DNA of 64,000 bases from Pseudogemmobacter humi (GTDB lineage: Bacteria; Pseudomonadota; Alphaproteobacteria; Rhodobacterales; Rhodobacteraceae): assembly GCF_900609055.1 (NCBI RefSeq), contig NZ_UXAW01000056.1:23296-87295 (forward strand), given 5' to 3'. Made by a program: the position numbers and the translations under genes. Below are positions 27,840 through 35,300 of this stretch, piece after piece; positions within the stretch are counted from its first letter, which is position 1, and every line of letters begins with the position of its first letter. The notes beneath the pieces were generated by a model. That model ran no database searches and was not told the origin of the DNA. It worked only from the letters and a program-made list of their open reading frames with translations.

Positions 27840-28529
27840 TCAGACGCCCGGCGGCGTCTCGATCCGGCGCGACCAGTCCTCGGTTCTGCCGCTTTCCAGC
27901 CGGGCGAGCGCGAGGCGGCGCCAGCTTTCCGGCAGGCCGGGCAGCGCGGCGAACTCCCGCAGGTCCTGGCGGTTCAGCCGGTCGCGGTAGAGAAGCCGCC
28001 CGACGCGGGCGAGGGTCCAGCCCGGGTTCGGCCGCGCGAGCAGCACGGCGCGGTCGCCCGCCGCGACAGGCCCCGGCCCGGGCACCCGGAAATACCAGCC
28101 CGAGCGCCCGGTCTCCTGCACCAGCCGCGCCATGTCGGGGCGATTGAAGCGCAGGTTCAGCTTCCAGCAGGGCTGGCGGCCCTGGCTGACCTCGACCAGC
28201 GCCCCGCCGAGCCGGAAGCGGTCGCCGAGGCAGATGGAGTCCTCGTCCGCGCCCTCGACCACCAGGTTTTCGCCGAAACCGCCGGGGCGGAACAGCGCGG
28301 CCCGTTCGGGCATCTCCGCCGACCAGAGCGGATAATGCGCTAGGGCATAGGCATGCAGCGCCTTGTCGGGCCCGCCGTGGTGGCGCCGGTCGGCCTGTTC
28401 GTCGCCCGAAAGCCCCTCGCGCCCGGCCATCAGCGCGCCCGCGACCGGCGCCTTGTCGATCGCGCTGGCGGCGGGGCCGAAGGGGCGCACCGGGCCGATG
28501 CGCAGTTCGGTGACGGTGAAGCCGGTCAT
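27840..28529 (-). CDS. MOSC-domain protein (YiiM-like)
   Basis: 229 residues with a MOSC domain, the sulfur-carrier fold of molybdenum-cofactor sulfurases. It shows the HHGGPDKALHAY segment, GGFGENLVVEG and the conserved cysteine in QPCWKLN. Stand-alone YiiM-type proteins act with molybdoenzymes in detoxifying N-hydroxylated compounds. Its ATG overlaps the stop of the redoxin gene by 4 bp, so both are co-expressed. It converges on nadC. Confidence 0.88.
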   Translation of the reverse strand: MTGFTVTELRIGPVRPFGPAASAIDKAPVAGALMAGREGLSGDEQADRRHHGGPDKALHAYALAHYPLWSAEMPERAALFRPGGFGENLVVEGADEDSICLGDRFRLGGALVEVSQGRQPCWKLNLRFNRPDMARLVQETGRSGWYFRVPGPGPVAAGDRAVLLARPNPGWTLARVGRLLYRDRLNRQDLREFAALPGLPESWRRLALARLESGRTEDWSRRIETPPGV

Positions 28530-28984
28530 GATCCCTCGCGCTCCAGCATCAGTTGCATGATCTCGCCCCCCACCGCCATGTCGGGGACCTGGCCGAAATG
28601 GCGCGCGCGCATCCGGCCCTGGCGGTCGAACAGGATCAGGGTCGGCGTGCCCTCCAGCCCCCAGTCGGACATGGTGCGCGGCATCGGCCCCTTGCCGGGC
28701 ATATCCACCGCCACCGGAAAGCGAATGCGGTATTCGTGTAAAAAAGCCTTCAGCGCGACGGGGGTCATCGCCTCGTGATGTTCGAAAACGGAATGCAGGC
28801 CGAGGACCGTCACGTCCTCGGCCCGGAAGGTCTGGCGGATGCGCTGCGCCTGCGGCAGGCCGTGGCTGACGCAGCCGGGGCAGAGCATCTGGAAGGCCTC
28901 GACCGCGACGATGCGGCCCTTCAGATCGTCGGGGCCGGGCGGGCTGTCGGTGTTCAGCCATTCCTGGGCATGGATCAGGGTCAT
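28526..28984 (-). CDS. Thioredoxin-fold protein (redoxin/AhpC-TSA)
   Basis: 152 residues, thioredoxin fold with the active-site pair Cys35 and Cys38 (MLCPGC). The later cis-proline segment is EGTPTLILFDRQGR. It has no obvious signal peptide, so it is probably cytoplasmic. Co-transcription with the MOSC gene links it to thiol or sulfur handling. The start is preceded by AGGAGG. Confidence 0.88.
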   Translation of the reverse strand: MTLIHAQEWLNTDSPPGPDDLKGRIVAVEAFQMLCPGCVSHGLPQAQRIRQTFRAEDVTVLGLHSVFEHHEAMTPVALKAFLHEYRIRFPVAVDMPGKGPMPRTMSDWGLEGTPTLILFDRQGRMRARHFGQVPDMAVGGEIMQLMLEREGS

Positions 28985-29001
28985 GTCATCCTCCTGGGGT
29001 G

Positions 29002-29029
29002 GGCGGCCGCGCGGGCGGGCGCGGCCGCC
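29002..29029 (-). terminator. Strong GC stem-loop after the secreted-protein gene
   Basis: Perfect 11-bp arms GGCGGCCGCGC and GCGCGGCCGCC with a 6-nt loop lie 6 bp beyond the stop of the minus-strand gene at 29036 and before the redoxin ribosome-binding site. No T-run follows on the minus strand, so it may be an attenuating or mRNA-end structure. Confidence 0.6.
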
Positions 29030-29035
29030 GGGGGC

Positions 29036-29770
29036 TCAGTCGATGCGGCCGGGCAGGCTCAGATCGCCCGAGGCCACGTCGAACACATCGCTCACGCACA
29101 GAAGCGGCGCGTGGATATTGGCGTCCACCCGCAGGGCCGCGGTCACGCCGTCGAAGCTCGCGCCCGCCACCGCGCCGATATCGGCGAAGGGCACGCGCAC
29201 GCTGACGGTCTGGCCGGAGAAGACCGGCGACCAGCCGGGGCTGTCGATCAGGATCGGCAGGCCCGGCCAGGTGGCGGGCAGCGGCGGGGTTTCGCCCTCG
29301 GGGATGTCGATCACCTTCAGCGCGCCCGGCCCGCAGGCCTCATCCTGCCCCAGCACCACCCAATGGCTGTGCCAGCTGCCGCCATCGTCGCCGGTGTCGT
29401 TGCTGCCGTCCTCGTCGAACAGCGGCGTGTCGTCGAAGTCGGGATGGATGGTGACGGCGAAGGCGAGGATCCCCGCGCCCGCGCCGAAGCCCAGGATGGA
29501 GGGATCGAGCGAGGTCGGCCAGACATAGGAGAACACCGCCGCGCCCCCGAGCGCGCCGGTCGCCCCGGGAACGGTCGCGCCCGGCGTTCCGGCCACGGCC
29601 ATGGTGAAGGTGGCGATATTCCCTTCGGTGGTGATCGCGGCCGAGACGATATCGAAATCGGCGATCTCCGCCGTGCCGGGGGCGGTTTCGATCCCATGCG
29701 CCTGCGCGGCACCGGCCAGCGCCAGGCTGCCCGCCGCAAGGGCGTGGCGGAAGGTTACGTTCCATGTCAT
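29036..29770 (-). CDS. Secreted protein of unknown function
   Basis: 244 residues with a clear Sec signal peptide (about 24 residues, ending GAAQA, mature start HGIETAPG). The mature part is acidic, rich in Gly, Ala and Asp, and predicted mainly beta. It has a Asp/Gly-rich segment (DEDGSNDTGDDGG) that could bind calcium, then SWHSHWVVLG, and two cysteines (ACGP and LLCVS). I do not recognise the family. It precedes the redoxin/MOSC pair on the same strand and follows the MarR gene. Confidence 0.8.
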   Translation of the reverse strand: MTWNVTFRHALAAGSLALAGAAQAHGIETAPGTAEIADFDIVSAAITTEGNIATFTMAVAGTPGATVPGATGALGGAAVFSYVWPTSLDPSILGFGAGAGILAFAVTIHPDFDDTPLFDEDGSNDTGDDGGSWHSHWVVLGQDEACGPGALKVIDIPEGETPPLPATWPGLPILIDSPGWSPVFSGQTVSVRVPFADIGAVAGASFDGVTAALRVDANIHAPLLCVSDVFDVASGDLSLPGRID

Positions 29771-29847
29771 GATGAGGAGGCTTCCTTTCGACAGAGGGGT
29801 TGCAAACCGGGCGTCCGGGCCGTGCCAGCGGCTTCCGGGCGCCCCTC

Positions 29848-30474
29848 TCAGGCCACGGCGGCAAAGCGCGCGAAATGACGGGCGCGTTCCTCCTCCGGGG
29901 CTTCCTCGTGATCGGCGCAGGCGAGGCGCAGGGCGCCATCCCCGAAAGCGGCGTCCACGAAGGCGCAGTGATGCGGGCGGGCCGCATCCTCATGGGCATG
30001 CGGGCGGAAGTGCCGGCAGGTGAGGCACATCCGCTGCACCGGGATCGCGCCGGCCTCCTGCAAGCCGCGGATCACCAGCGTCAGCCCGCGCAGAAGACCC
30101 GCGCGCTCGGAGTCCGCCAGACCGTCCAGCACCGGGGCGATGGCCTCGGGCATTTCCGGCAGCAGCGCGGCGGTTTCGGCGCCGCGCGGCGTCAGGACCA
30201 CGCGCGCCGCCCTGCGGTCGAGCGGGTCGGGCTGCCGCCCGGCCAGCCCCTTGGCGGCCAGTGTCGAGACCGCATCCGTCAGCGTCGGCGCCGAAACCCC
30301 GAGCTGACGCGCCAGATCGCCGCTGCGCATCGGCCCGTCGGCCGCCAGCCGGGACAGGATCTCCGCCTGGGTCGGCGTCAGCCCCTGCGCCCCAGCCGCG
30401 CGCCAGCCCGCCGCGCGCCAGTAGAGCGCAAGGCGCGACAGGGCATGGGCGATCTCTTCGGCGGGCGCGGACAT
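29848..30474 (-). CDS. MarR-family regulator with a Cys/His-rich C-terminus
   Basis: 208 residues. Residues about 5-140 form a MarR winged HTH (LTPTQAEILSRLAADGPMRS, then SAPTLTDAVSTLAAKGL and DRRAARVVLT). The C-terminal about 60 residues hold C150-x2-C153 with several histidines and C170, C186, suggesting a bound metal such as zinc. ATG 30474 is chosen because the longer frame has a basic non-homologous leader. A palindrome lies 25 bp upstream, and a DGC zinc-protein gene is divergent. Confidence 0.88.
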   Translation of the reverse strand: MSAPAEEIAHALSRLALYWRAAGWRAAGAQGLTPTQAEILSRLAADGPMRSGDLARQLGVSAPTLTDAVSTLAAKGLAGRQPDPLDRRAARVVLTPRGAETAALLPEMPEAIAPVLDGLADSERAGLLRGLTLVIRGLQEAGAIPVQRMCLTCRHFRPHAHEDAARPHHCAFVDAAFGDGALRLACADHEEAPEEERARHFARFAAVA

Positions 30475-30784
30475 GGCGACTCCTTTATCGGGAATTATAT
30501 TAGGAATCCTAATTAATAACAAGGCGGCGCAACCTGGCAGCCCTGCTGCGGGAACCGGCGCCCGGGTCTGCCGCAGGCGGGGCGGATGCACAGTGTCACA
30601 GGGGGGCGGGTCAGCGGCGTCGTCCGGCGAGCCGAAGCCAGGTCTGCAACCGATATCGCGGCGGCCCAGAGAGCGGACAGGACGCCCTCGGACCAGAGCC
30701 GCCGCAGCCGCCTGCGACGTCTTGTCTGTCGACATCGGCCCGGCGCTGTGGCGAAAATCCGGCAGCAACTGTCCGGGTTCCGCC
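30475..30784. other. 310-bp divergent intergenic region
   Basis: No gene seen. The first 50 bp are AT-rich and carry the MarR-type palindrome and presumably the promoters; the rest is GC-rich without recognisable structure. The plus-strand frame stays open here but lacks family similarity before the DGC protein start. Confidence 0.5.
30499..30513. promoter_or_regulatory. MarR-type palindromic operator
   Basis: ATTAGGA-A-TCCTAAT is a perfect palindrome with 7-bp arms around one centre base, inside an AT-rich island 25 bp upstream of the MarR start. MarR proteins typically bind such AT-rich palindromes, so autoregulation with control of the divergent gene is likely. Confidence 0.75.
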
Positions 30785-31165
30785 ATGTCTGCACGCGCGC
30801 ATCTGCCCCTGGTCTATTCCTGCTCCGGCTGTTCCAGCGCGGCGCAGATGGCGAATTATCTGGCCATCGCCCTCGACCGGCGCGGCCTTGCGGAAATGTC
30901 CTGTATCGCGGGTGTCGGCGGCGACGTGCCCAAACTGGTGCGTGTGGCCACATCGGGCCGCCCGATCATCGGCATCGACGGCTGCGCGCTGGCCTGCGTG
31001 CGCAACTCGCTCGCCCGCCACGGGGTCGAGCCTACGCAATACCATCTCCTGTCCGATCACGGGGTCAGGAAGCGCTATCGGACCGATTTCGATCAGGATG
31101 AGGCCGAACAGGTGCTGAGCACGATGGCAGCCGCCCTCGGACCCGAACCCGCCGAGCAGATGTAG
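30785..31165 (+). CDS. DGC-domain putative zinc-binding protein
   Basis: 126 residues of the DGC family, named for its Asp-Gly-Cys motif. It has C13-S-G-C16 near the N-terminus, D65-G-C67 and C71 (IDGCALACV), giving a likely metal-binding set. ATG 30785 immediately precedes the conserved LVYSCSGC start. Function is unknown in the family; pairing with a Cys-rich MarR regulator suggests metal or redox sensing. Confidence 0.82.
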   Translation: MSARAHLPLVYSCSGCSSAAQMANYLAIALDRRGLAEMSCIAGVGGDVPKLVRVATSGRPIIGIDGCALACVRNSLARHGVEPTQYHLLSDHGVRKRYRTDFDQDEAEQVLSTMAAALGPEPAEQM

Positions 31166-31271
31166 GCCTCTGGCGGGGGTGATCCCCGGGAAATCTGCCC
31201 TGCCGCAGGCGCTCTGCTGCGATGGCCGCGGGCCATGTTCACGCCGCCCGCCAAGCCCCCGATCCGCACTC

Positions 31272-31300
31272 CCCGGCCGCGCCCGAAGGTCGCGGCCGGG
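31272..31300 (-). terminator. Stem-loop after the ergothioneine operon
   Basis: Perfect 10-bp arms CCCGGCCGCG (31272-31281) and CGCGGCCGGG (31291-31300) with a 9-nt loop begin 7 bp beyond the last gene of the minus-strand operon. There is no T-run on either side, so termination may need Rho. Confidence 0.55.
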
Positions 31301-31307
31301 AAGCGCG

Positions 31308-32969
31308 TCAGGCAGTCAGCTTCACATGGCCGATGGCCTTTTGCCGGGCCTCGTCCAAAGCCTCGGGATAGCCCGCATCGGCGTAGCGGATCACCCCGAG
31401 CGCGGTGTCGTTGGTGAGCGCGCGGTTCAGGCGGCCGTCGGCGGCCCCGGTTCCGTCGGCGATCACCGTCACCCCGGCCGAGGTCATATAGCCCGCGTAG
31501 CCGCCGCCCCCGGAATGCACCGCCACCAGATCGGCGCCCGAGGCGCAGAGCGTCATCGCGTCGATCAGCGGCCAGTCGGCGATGGCATCGGATCCGTCGC
31601 GCATTCCCTCGGTCATGATATTGGGATGCGCCATGGCGCCCGCATCCAGATGATCGCGCGAGAAGGCGATCGGCCCGGCCAGTTCCCCCGCCGCCACCAT
31701 CCGGTTCACCGCGCGGGCAAGCGCGGTGCGCTCGCCGTGGCCGAGCCAGGCGATGCGGGCGGGCAGGCCCTCGAACGGCACATGCGCGCGGGCGAGGCGG
31801 ATCCAGTTGGTGACGATGGCGTTTTCGGGGAACATCTCCAGCACCAGATCGTCGATCTTCGCGATATCCGACGCCTCGCCCGACAAGGCCATCCAGCGGA
31901 ACGGGCCGATGGCGCGGCAGAACAGCGGCCGCAGATAGGCTTCGGTGAAGATCGGAATGTCGAAGGCGTTCTCGATGCCGCCCTGTTTCGCCTGGGTGCG
32001 GATCAGGTTGCCGTTGTCGAACACCTCGGCGCCCTTCGCCTGGAAATCGAGCATCGCCGCGACATGGCGGGCGATGCTGGCGCGGCCGGCCTCGATCAGC
32101 TCTTCTGGGTTCTGCTCGCGCAGCCGCCGCACGCGGGGCAGGTCGTAGCCCGCAGGGACATAGCCCCACACCAGATCATGGGCCGAGGTCTGGTCGGTCA
32201 CGATATCGGGCACTATCCCGCGCGCGGCGATCTCGGGATAGATCTCGGCGGCATTGCCAATCAGCCCGACCGAGAGCGCGCGGCCCTCAGTGCGCGCCGC
32301 GTCGATCAGTGCCAGTGCGGCATCCAGATCCGGGGCGATCTCATCAAGGAAGCCGATCTCCCGGCGCATCCTTGCACGGTCCTCGTCGACATCGACGCAA
32401 AGGATCGCCGCCCCCGCCATCCGGCCCGCAAGCGGCTGCGCGCCGCCCATGCCGCCCAGCCCCGCGGTCAGGATGAACCGCCCCGCGAGGCTGCCGCCGA
32501 AGCGGCGCGCGGCGATGCGCATGAAGATCTCATAGGTGCCCTGGATCACGCCCTGGCTGCCGATATACTGCCAGGCCCCGGCGGTCAGCCCGCCCCAGCA
32601 GATCAGCCCCTTGCGCTCCAGATCGTAGAACACTTCGGCCTTCGCCCATTGGCCGACGATGTTGCAATTCGCCATGATCACCATCGGCGCCCCGGCATGG
32701 GTCTTGAGGATCCCCACCGGCTTGCCGGACTGGACGATCAGCGTCTCGTCCTCTTCGATCTCGGTCAGGCTTTTGACGATACCGGCATGGGCGGGCCAGT
32801 TGCGCGCGGCCTTGCCGAGCGCGGCATAGACGATCAGCTTTTCCGGCGCCTCGCCGACGGCGAGCACGTTCTCCAGAAGGCGCAACAGCCCCTCGGCCCG
32901 CCAGCTTTTCGCGCGCAGCACCGGGCCGCCGGGGATCGGGAAACCGGGGTGACGGGGGTTCTCAGCCAT
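31308..32969 (-). CDS. Urocanase-family hydratase, candidate thiourocanate hydratase
   Basis: 553 residues, full urocanase length. The NAD-binding segment is LTAGLGGMGGAQPLA, and QYIGSQGVIQGTYE and GPFRWMALSGE match HutU. Several places differ from canonical HutU: the N-terminal start is PGGPVLRAKSWRAEG instead of the usual RGTEL-type lead, and NCNIVGQWAKAEVFYDLERKG differs in the substrate-side region. ATG 32969 was chosen because residues upstream of MAENPRHP are antisense to the previous gene. It overlaps the DUF917 gene by 8 bp. No hutI, hutG or hutF accompanies it. With a desulfurase and hydantoinase in the same operon, hydration of thiourocanate is more likely than of urocanate. Confidence 0.8.
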   Translation of the reverse strand: MAENPRHPGFPIPGGPVLRAKSWRAEGLLRLLENVLAVGEAPEKLIVYAALGKAARNWPAHAGIVKSLTEIEEDETLIVQSGKPVGILKTHAGAPMVIMANCNIVGQWAKAEVFYDLERKGLICWGGLTAGAWQYIGSQGVIQGTYEIFMRIAARRFGGSLAGRFILTAGLGGMGGAQPLAGRMAGAAILCVDVDEDRARMRREIGFLDEIAPDLDAALALIDAARTEGRALSVGLIGNAAEIYPEIAARGIVPDIVTDQTSAHDLVWGYVPAGYDLPRVRRLREQNPEELIEAGRASIARHVAAMLDFQAKGAEVFDNGNLIRTQAKQGGIENAFDIPIFTEAYLRPLFCRAIGPFRWMALSGEASDIAKIDDLVLEMFPENAIVTNWIRLARAHVPFEGLPARIAWLGHGERTALARAVNRMVAAGELAGPIAFSRDHLDAGAMAHPNIMTEGMRDGSDAIADWPLIDAMTLCASGADLVAVHSGGGGYAGYMTSAGVTVIADGTGAADGRLNRALTNDTALGVIRYADAGYPEALDEARQKAIGHVKLTA

Positions 32970-34062
32970 GGGTGGCCTCCAGAGCGTATTTCGCCAGCTC
33001 GATCCCCATGGCGCGCTCGCAGGGCGGGTAGACCGCGGGGTCCAGCACGCCCGCGCCAAGCGGGATCACCGATTTCGGCACATGCAGGATGTGGATGCGC
33101 ATCCCCTCGCGCAGCTGGCCGACCGAGAGCGGCTCGGCGTCCGGGGACAGGGTGGTGATCACATCGGGGAAGCTCGCGATCCGATTGCCGCCCGCATCGT
33201 CGATGGCCATATACTCGTTCATCACATGCAGGGTGAGCGCCTTGTCGCCCTGGCCCACGGTGACGGTGCCGATGTCGAAAGCCTCGTTCGTGTAGCGCAC
33301 GTCCTTTTTCGTGATCACACCCTCGATCAGGATCGCGCCTCTGGTTTGTTCGACGATGGTGTCGATCACCGCCGCCGCGCCTTTGGGTTCCGCCGCGAGG
33401 ATGGCATGGCCCAGATCCAGCGCCATCGAGATCCCCCCGAGCGCCGCATGGCGCGCGACGTAAGCGGCGCGCAGCGGGTTGCGGGCCGAGGCGATGAAGC
33501 CCCCCGACATATCCGACGCCGTGCGCAGGATCGGCGAGACCTTCGCGGTGGCGCCGCGCGTCACCAGTTCGATATAGCGGTTCTGTTCGCGGTTGCCGCC
33601 GACGGCGGTCTGGATCATCGGCTCATCGCTTCCCGCCATGCCGATCGAGCCCATGTCGCCGGTCGGATGGGCGCGGATGTCGCCCACGGCGTCCACCACC
33701 TTGCATCCCAATATCGAGGCCGGCAGCCAGCCGTTCAGCGTGGAGGATTTGCCGTTCTGCCCGACCATCAGCCCCGCGACCGGGGTGCCGAGCGCCTCGT
33801 TCAGAAGCTGCACCGCCTTGATGTAATCCGTGCCGCGCATCTCCCATGGCGTGGTCGAGGCCGGGGCGCCGATGGCGGCGGCGGTGGCCACCCAGTCCTC
33901 CTCATCCAGCTCGTCGATGCTGACCAGTTCGGGCTGGCCCGCGCCCACTGCAGCATAGCCGAGTTTCCGGCCGTGATCGGCCCAGCCTCCGCCCCCGGCA
34001 GCATAGACCGAGCCGCCCCGGACGGCGGGCTCCACGTCTTTCTCGGTGAGTATCCGGCGCAT
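32962..34062 (-). CDS. DUF917 protein, candidate thiohydantoin desulfurase
   Basis: 366 residues of the DUF917 (S-Me-THD) family. It begins RRILTEKDVEPAVRGGSVYAAGGGGW and contains NGKSSTLNGWLPASI in the middle, in typical family order. As I recall, members desulfurise thiohydantoins or S-methyl-thiohydantoins arising from ergothioneine-type compounds. In ergothioneine degradation this is the step from 3-(5-oxo-2-thioxoimidazolidin-4-yl)propionate to hydantoin-5-propionate. It lies between the carbamoylase gene (14 bp) and the hydratase gene (overlapping), so it is translationally coupled with its presumed pathway partners. Confidence 0.78.
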   Translation of the reverse strand: MRRILTEKDVEPAVRGGSVYAAGGGGWADHGRKLGYAAVGAGQPELVSIDELDEEDWVATAAAIGAPASTTPWEMRGTDYIKAVQLLNEALGTPVAGLMVGQNGKSSTLNGWLPASILGCKVVDAVGDIRAHPTGDMGSIGMAGSDEPMIQTAVGGNREQNRYIELVTRGATAKVSPILRTASDMSGGFIASARNPLRAAYVARHAALGGISMALDLGHAILAAEPKGAAAVIDTIVEQTRGAILIEGVITKKDVRYTNEAFDIGTVTVGQGDKALTLHVMNEYMAIDDAGGNRIASFPDVITTLSPDAEPLSVGQLREGMRIHILHVPKSVIPLGAGVLDPAVYPPCERAMGIELAKYALEATHG

Positions 34063-34076
34063 CTGATTTCCTTTCG

Positions 34077-35300
34077 TTACGTGCGCGCATCAAAAGCGAG
34101 GATGGCCTCGGCCATCACCTCGGCCCCGAGCGCGATGTCGGCGGTCTCTGCCCATTCCTCGGGGCAATGCGAGCGGCCCTCGCGGCAGGGGACAAAAATC
34201 ATCGCGGCGGGCGCGATGCGGGCGATGAAGGCCGCGTCATGCCCGGCGCCCGAGGCCATCGGCCGCGTCGTGGCGCCGCAGGTATCGGCGGCGGTCTGCA
34301 ACAGCGCGATCAGCCCGGGGTCCATCGGGGTGGGCATGTTGTCCGACAGCCGGGTGACGGTTGCGCCGATGCCCGGGGGCAAAGCGGCGCAGGCGGCGTC
34401 GAGCCAGGTAAGGAACCCCTCCATCTGCGCGCGTTCCACCGCGCGGGCGTCGATCAGCAGCCGCGCGCGCGAGGGGACGACATTGGCGGCGTTCGGCTCG
34501 ATGGAAAATTCGCCCACCGTGGCGGTGAAATGGCCGGTTCGGCTGCGGGCGGTGGCCTCGGCCTCGATGGCGGTGACCAGCCGCGCCGCCGCGGCGAGGG
34601 CATCGGCGCGCGCGCCCATCGGCGCGGTGCCGGCGTGATCGGCGCGGCCGGTCAGCACCACCTCGACCCGGGTGATCCCGGCGATGGCGGTGACAAGGCC
34701 CAGATCGGTGCGGCTTTGCTCCAGCACCGGGCCCTGTTCGATGTGGAGTTCAAAAAACGCCCGGATGTCGTCGCGCCGGGCGCTGGCCTCCGGCGCGCCG
34801 CCCACGTCGCGCAAAGCCTGCGCGAGGCTGCGGCCCTCGTGTTCCAGCGCCAGCCAGGTTTCGGGCCGCACCCCCGCCATCGCGCGCGAGCCGATGCAGG
34901 AGACGCCGAAGACCGAGACCTCTTCCGCGAGGAAATCCGCCACGCAAAGGTCGTGGCGCAGGGTCAGGCCGCGTTCCTCCAGCATCCGCGCGACCTCCAG
35001 CGCGATCACCACGCCCGCCACGCCGTCGAACCGCCCGCCGTCGGGCACGGTGTCGGAATGCGAGCCGATCAGGATCGTGCCCACACCCGCGCTCCCCGCC
35101 CGGGTGCCGAGCAGATTGCCGCCCGCGTCGGTCGCGACGCTCAGGCCCGCTTCCGCGAAACGGCTGCGCAGCCAGGCGCGGCCCTGATCGAAGCGGGGCG
35201 AGAAGGCGCGCCGCGTCCAGGGCCGGTCGGGATCGGTGATCCCGGCCAGCGCCGCCAGATCGGCGGCGATGCGGTCCGCGCTGACGCGAAGGTTCCTCAT
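34077..35300 (-). CDS. M20-family N-carbamoyl-amino acid amidohydrolase
   Basis: 407 residues of the M20D/allantoate amidohydrolase - N-carbamoyl-L-amino acid hydrolase group. Metal residues are seen in SHSDTVPDGGRFDG (His81, Asp83, Asp92), AEEV (126-129), HIEQGPVLE and GAGHDAA, and the dimer-domain motif RADHAGTAPM is present. These enzymes release CO2 and ammonia from N-carbamoyl amino acids. In this operon the expected substrate is N-carbamoyl-L-glutamate, giving glutamate. It overlaps the hydantoinase gene by 4 bp. Allantoate is the alternative, but no other ureide genes are present. Confidence 0.85.
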   Translation of the reverse strand: MRNLRVSADRIAADLAALAGITDPDRPWTRRAFSPRFDQGRAWLRSRFAEAGLSVATDAGGNLLGTRAGSAGVGTILIGSHSDTVPDGGRFDGVAGVVIALEVARMLEERGLTLRHDLCVADFLAEEVSVFGVSCIGSRAMAGVRPETWLALEHEGRSLAQALRDVGGAPEASARRDDIRAFFELHIEQGPVLEQSRTDLGLVTAIAGITRVEVVLTGRADHAGTAPMGARADALAAAARLVTAIEAEATARSRTGHFTATVGEFSIEPNAANVVPSRARLLIDARAVERAQMEGFLTWLDAACAALPPGIGATVTRLSDNMPTPMDPGLIALLQTAADTCGATTRPMASGAGHDAAFIARIAPAAMIFVPCREGRSHCPEEWAETADIALGAEVMAEAILAFDART

